Source of the DNA: Streptomyces aurantiacus
GTDB lineage: Bacteria > Actinomycetota > Actinomycetes > Streptomycetales > Streptomycetaceae
DNA length: 64,000 nt
Reading direction: 5' to 3'
Assembly (NCBI RefSeq): GCF_027107535.1
Contig: NZ_CP114283.1
Coordinates: 1,116,001 to 1,180,000, forward strand
In this document: positions 60,556 to 64,000 of the stretch, piece after piece
Position numbering within the stretch: the first letter of the stretch is position 1
Layout of the letters: every line of letters starts with the position of its first letter
The notes under the pieces: generated by a model
What the model saw: the letters and a program-made list of their open reading frames with translations, nothing else
What the model was told of the DNA's origin: nothing
Databases searched by the model: none
Translations under genes and position numbers: made by a program

Positions 60556-61844
60556 ATCGCGAACTCCTGGAACGCGATGGACTTCTCCACCGGGTAGTAC
60601 TCGGTGCCGAGCAGTTCCCGGATGATGCAGGCGTTGCGGTACGCGCCCATGCCGAGGTCCGGCGACGTGATCGAGTGCGTGTGGACGCCCGCGTTCTGCA
60701 GGAAGATGCCGCGGCCGGTCGTGTCGATGGCGTAGTTGCGGGCCACGTCGTGGTTGCCCTGCCCGTCGTACAGGATGCGGTCGCGTACGGGCTTCAGGAA
60801 GGCGGGCTCCACGTACTGGTAGCCGGTGGCCAGGATCAGGCCCTCGGACTGCAGCTCGTAGTCCTTCTCCTGCTCCTCCTGGCGCAGGCCCAGGGTGTAC
60901 GTGCCGTTCTCGTGGGTCACCGTACCGAGCGAGGAGTTGGTGAGCAGGCGGGTGGGGACCGGGCCGCCGAGGTTCTTCTGGTAGAGCAGGTCGAAGATCG
61001 AGTCGATCAGCTCGCCGTCGATGCCCTTGAACAGGCCCTTCTGCTCCGTCTGGAGGCGGTAGCGGGTCCGCTCGGGCAGCGCGTGGAAGTAGTCGACGTA
61101 CTCCGGGGAGGTCATCTCCAGCGTCAGCTTGGTGTACTCCAGCGGGAAGAACCGCGGTGAGCGCGTGACCCAGTTCAGCCGGTAGCCGTGGACGTCGATC
61201 TCGCTCAGCAGGTCGTAGTAGATCTCGGCGGCGGACTGCCCGCTGCCGACGAGCGTGATCGACTTCTTGGCCTGCAGCTCCCGCTTGTGCTGCTGGTAGC
61301 GGGAGTTGTGGATGAAGTCCCCGCCGAGGCCCTCGCAGGCCTCCGGTATGTAGGGCGGAGTACCGGTGCCGAGGACGAGGTGGCGGGCGCGCAACACGTC
61401 ACCGGCCGTCGTGCGGACGGCGTACACGTCGTCCTCGTACGTCACCTCCTCGACCGTCGTGCTGAAACGGACGCTGGAGAGCTTCGAGGCGGCCCAGCGG
61501 CAGTAGTCGTCGTACTCGACGCGCAGCGGGTAGAAGTTCTCGCGGATGTAGAACGAGTACAGACGGCCCGATTCCTTCAGGTAGTTGAGGAAGGAGTACG
61601 GGGACGTCGGGTCGGCCAGGGTGACGAGGTCCGACATGAACGGGGTCTGGAGGTGCGCGCCCTCCAGGAACATCCCGGAGTGCCACTCGAAGTGGGGCTT
61701 GGACTCCAGGAAGACACCGTCGAGTTCGTCGATCGGTTCGGTGAGGCAGGCGAGGCCGAGGTTGAAGGGGCCCAGGCCGATGCCGATGAAGTCGTGGATG
61801 CGCACGGCGGATCCAGGAAGCGCGGGTTCAGGAAGCGCGGTCAA
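60552..61844 (-). CDS. desB: cadaverine N-hydroxylase, FAD/NADPH monooxygenase
   Basis: IucD/lysine-N-oxygenase family, 430 residues; hydroxylates cadaverine. The FAD site is [14 protein letters not shown], the NADPH site [15 protein letters not shown] and the C-terminal ATGYQYVEP. The frame overlaps desA by 17 bp; a start slightly downstream is possible because the first conserved residues are [10 protein letters not shown]. Confidence 0.92.
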   Translation of the reverse strand: MTALPEPALPGSAVRIHDFIGIGLGPFNLGLACLTEPIDELDGVFLESKPHFEWHSGMFLEGAHLQTPFMSDLVTLADPTSPYSFLNYLKESGRLYSFYIRENFYPLRVEYDDYCRWAASKLSSVRFSTTVEEVTYEDDVYAVRTTAGDVLRARHLVLGTGTPPYIPEACEGLGGDFIHNSRYQQHKRELQAKKSITLVGSGQSAAEIYYDLLSEIDVHGYRLNWVTRSPRFFPLEYTKLTLEMTSPEYVDYFHALPERTRYRLQTEQKGLFKGIDGELIDSIFDLLYQKNLGGPVPTRLLTNSSLGTVTHENGTYTLGLRQEEQEKDYELQSEGLILATGYQYVEPAFLKPVRDRILYDGQGNHDVARNYAIDTTGRGIFLQNAGVHTHSITSPDLGMGAYRNACIIRELLGTEYYPVEKSIAFQEFAI

Positions 61845-63270
61845 GGGACTCTCCCAGGTACTGCTCGGCGTGGCCGGCGATCAGGTCGAGCACGGCGGAG
61901 ATGTCGTCCGTCGTGGTCTCGGGATTGAGCAGGGTGAACTTGAGGAAGTGGCGGCCGCCGACCTTCGTGCCGGCGACCACCGCGTCGCCGGAGGCGAACA
62001 GGGCCTTGCGGGCGTACAGGTTGGCGCGGTCGATCTCGGCCGGGTCGGTGACGGCGGCCGGTATGTAGCGGAAGACCAGGGTGGAGAGGGACGGCTCGAC
62101 CACGACGTCGTACCGCGGGTCGGCCGCGAGCAGCTGCCAGCCCTTCTCGGCCAGCTCGCAGACCTCGTCGAAGAGCTGTCCGATGCCGTCGGCGCCCATC
62201 ACCCGCAGTGTCATCCACAGTTTGAGGGCGTCGAAACGGCGGGTGGTCTGCAGGGACTTGTCCACCTGGTTGGGAATGCGCTCCTGCACCGCGCGGCGCG
62301 GGTTGAGGTACTCCGCGTGGTAGGTGGCGTGTCCCAGGGTGGCCGCGTCGCGGACCAGGACGGCGGACGAACTCACCGGCTGGAAGAAGGACTTGTGGTA
62401 GTCCACGGTCACGGAGTCGGCGCGCTCGATGCCGTCGATGCGGTGCCGGTTCTTCAGGGACGCGAGCAGGCCGCAGCCGTACGCCGCGTCCACGTGCATC
62501 CAGGCGCCGAACTGGTCGCACAGCTCGGCGATCTCGGGCAGCGGGTCGATCGAGCCGAAGTCCGTGGTGCCGGCGGTGGCGACGACGGCCATCGGGACCA
62601 GGCCCTCGCGCCTGCAGCGCTCCAGCTCGTGGGCGAGTGCGACCGTCTGCATGCGCTTGTCGCTGCCGACGGGGATCGACACGACGGAGTCGGCGCTCAG
62701 GCCGAGCAGTTTGGCCGACTTCCTGACACTGAAGTGGCTCACCTCGGAGGCGAAGATCCGCAGTTCGGCGTGCGAGCTGCTCTTGGCCTCCTCGCGGGCC
62801 AGCAGCAGCGCCTGGAGGTTGGACTGCGAGCCGCCGGAGGTGAACACGCCGTCGGCGGCGGGGCCGAAGCCGATGCGCTCGTTGGTCCAGTCGATGAGCC
62901 TGCGCTCGATGAGGGTGCCGCCGGCCGACTGGTCCCAGGTGTCGAGGGAGGAGTTGACGGCGGACAGGACCGCCTCGCCGAGCACGGCGGGTATGACCAC
63001 CGGGCAGTTGAGGTGGGCGAGGTAGCGGGGGTGGTGGAAGTAGATCGCGTCCCGGAGGTAGACGTCCTCCAGCTCGTCCAGCACCGCGGTGGTGTCGTGC
63101 AGGGGCTTGTCGAGGTCGATGCCCTCGATGCGGGGCGCGAGGGCGTCGACCGTGACACCCGTGAACGGACGGTCGGTGGTGGCGAGTTTGGCCGCCACCC
63201 GCTCGATTCCTTCGGTCACGGAGCGGCGGTACCGCTCCGCGGTCGTGTCATTGAGCAGGTGCGAGCGCAT
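61828..63270 (-). CDS. desA: PLP-dependent lysine decarboxylase (desferrioxamine)
   Basis: Group II decarboxylase, 480 residues, converting lysine to cadaverine for desferrioxamine. [15 protein letters not shown] and [14 protein letters not shown] are cofactor-site blocks, and the PLP-binding lysine is in [13 protein letters not shown]. First gene of desABCD with a perfect iron box 61 bp upstream. Confidence 0.93.
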   Translation of the reverse strand: MRSHLLNDTTAERYRRSVTEGIERVAAKLATTDRPFTGVTVDALAPRIEGIDLDKPLHDTTAVLDELEDVYLRDAIYFHHPRYLAHLNCPVVIPAVLGEAVLSAVNSSLDTWDQSAGGTLIERRLIDWTNERIGFGPAADGVFTSGGSQSNLQALLLAREEAKSSSHAELRIFASEVSHFSVRKSAKLLGLSADSVVSIPVGSDKRMQTVALAHELERCRREGLVPMAVVATAGTTDFGSIDPLPEIAELCDQFGAWMHVDAAYGCGLLASLKNRHRIDGIERADSVTVDYHKSFFQPVSSSAVLVRDAATLGHATYHAEYLNPRRAVQERIPNQVDKSLQTTRRFDALKLWMTLRVMGADGIGQLFDEVCELAEKGWQLLAADPRYDVVVEPSLSTLVFRYIPAAVTDPAEIDRANLYARKALFASGDAVVAGTKVGGRHFLKFTLLNPETTTDDISAVLDLIAGHAEQYLGESLDRAS

Positions 63271-63330
63271 GGGGGAGTCCTCCGGGGGCAGGAGAGAAAC
63301 GGGCGCGGGAAGTGGGGGGAGGGATTCAAC

Positions 63331-63349
63331 TTAGGTTAGCCTAACCTAA
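63331..63349. promoter_or_regulatory. DmdR1/DtxR-type iron box upstream of desA
   Basis: TTAGGTTAGCCTAACCTAA is a perfect 19-bp dyad matching the DmdR1 iron box. It lies 61 bp upstream of the desA start and implies repression by iron-bound DmdR1. Confidence 0.92.
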
Positions 63350-63402
63350 CTTCCTGTGAGGATCGGCTCCACCCGCCACGCTGCGACGTGGCCTCCCTCA
63401 CG

Positions 63403-64000
63403 TCACTCGCCCTGCTCGCGCAGCTGCTCCTCGCTGAGCCCGCGCCGCCAGTAGCCGACGAACGTGACCCGCCTGCGGTCGATCTCCCGCTCCCGTACGA
63501 GATGACGCCGCAGCTCCTTCACACAGCCGGACTCGCCCGCGATCCAGGCGTACGGAGCCTGCGAGGCGGGGAGCCGGGCGGCGCGGATCGCCTCGAGTGC
63601 CGTGGGGGAACCCTCGTCGCGCACGAGCCAGGTGATCTCCGCGTCGGCGGCCGTGAGGGGCGGCACGCGGTCGCCGGCGTGCGGGACCTCCAGCCAGACG
63701 CGGGCTTTCGTCCCGGCCGGCAGCGATTCCAGGATGGCCGAGGCGGCGGGCAGGGCCGTTTCGTCGGCCCAGACGACGACCAGGTCGGCGTCGGCGGGCG
63801 GACGGAAACGTATCGCCCCGTTGTCGGCGACGGACGGGCCGAGCAGCGCGACCCGGTCACCGGCCCCGGCTCCTGCGGCCCAGCGCGAGGCCGGGCCCGC
63901 GGGGGTGGCGGCGCCGGGTTCCGTGCCGTGCAGGACGAAGTCGATGTCGATCTCGCTCGTGGCCCCGTCGGCGTCCCGGCGCAGGGCGCGCAGCGTGTAC
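63403..64000 (-). CDS. siderophore-interacting protein, FAD-dependent (3' part)
   Basis: C-terminal part (about 198 residues) of a ViuB/SIP-type flavin reductase that releases iron from imported siderophores; the N-terminus is beyond the right edge. Visible blocks are WAAGAGAGDRVALLGPS, LVVVWADETALPAASAILE, YAWIAGESGCVKELRRHL and RVTFVGYWRRG, all typical of the family. Lies upstream of desABCD on the same strand, with the iron box between; it may be iron-regulated from its own promoter. Confidence 0.88.
   Translation of the reverse strand, partial: YTLRALRRDADGATSEIDIDFVLHGTEPGAATPAGPASRWAAGAGAGDRVALLGPSVADNGAIRFRPPADADLVVVWADETALPAASAILESLPAGTKARVWLEVPHAGDRVPPLTAADAEITWLVRDEGSPTALEAIRAARLPASQAPYAWIAGESGCVKELRRHLVREREIDRRRVTFVGYWRRGLSEEQLREQGE

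Noticed and set aside
61585..63339. Open frame of 584 codons on the plus strand
   Set aside because: Antisense shadow of desA and desB.

Overview
The window is chromosomal DNA from a Streptomyces-type actinomycete. The GC content is very high, third codon positions are strongly GC-biased, GTG starts are common and genes often overlap by 4 bp. It carries several Streptomyces hallmarks: adpA with a single TTA codon, desferrioxamine genes behind a DmdR-type iron box, a CebEFG/BglC/CebR cellobiose system, and a GGDEF-EAL protein matching CdgA. From memory of the S. coelicolor chromosome, the gene order matches the SCO278x to SCO283x core region read backwards. This is therefore mostly conserved core genome. 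I see no integrase, transposase, CRISPR array or phage module.

Layout. 1-9 kb: the 5' part of a cellulose synthase-like gene (cslA), a GntR/FCD regulator, a secreted NlpC/P60 wall enzyme, an SPFH membrane protein overlapping a small P-loop kinase, an AA10 lytic polysaccharide monooxygenase behind a DasR-like site, and an acyl-CoA synthetase. 9-18 kb: an apparent catabolic island made of an IclR regulator, an ehuBCDA-type ABC importer, a DUF3830 protein, an amidase, a D-2-hydroxyacid dehydrogenase and two paralogous EutA/maleate-isomerase-like proteins. 18-24 kb: a flavin monooxygenase-like protein, cdgA and an M6-like metalloprotease. Three identical tRNA-Lys(CUU) genes lie at 2.0, 9.0 and 23.6 kb, each with its own hairpin terminator. 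24-31 kb: a primase-polymerase-like protein, a small protein, and a tightly overlapping operon (PAP2 phosphatase, Cas4/Dna2-like Fe-S nuclease, a 582-residue protein of unknown function, SF1 helicase), which is the best candidate here for an undescribed system.

31-39 kb: a histidine phosphatase, an NsdA-like XRE/TPR regulator, a methyltransferase-fold protein, an OmpR-type two-component pair and a two-domain chitinase. 39-46 kb: bglC-cebG-cebF-cebE with divergent cebR and two CebR operators. 46-54 kb: tRNA-His, oligoribonuclease, adpA with AdpA-consensus sites upstream, a universal stress protein, a GPR1/FUN34/YaaH protein and a glmS operon. 54-58 kb: a Tat-exported purple acid phosphatase behind a PHO-box-like repeat, a DUF4429/SHOCT protein and a GH20 hexosaminidase with a DasR-like site. 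58-64 kb: desABCD and the 3' part of a siderophore-interacting protein.

The genes converge on a few themes: polysaccharide sensing and use (LPMO, chitinase, hexosaminidase, GlmS, cellobiose import and hydrolysis), control of development (AdpA/bldA, CdgA and Orn around c-di-GMP, an NsdA-like regulator), and iron and phosphate acquisition. Several regulators (DasR, CebR, DmdR1, PhoP, BldD, AdpA) appear to have sites here, judged only by eye against remembered consensus sequences.
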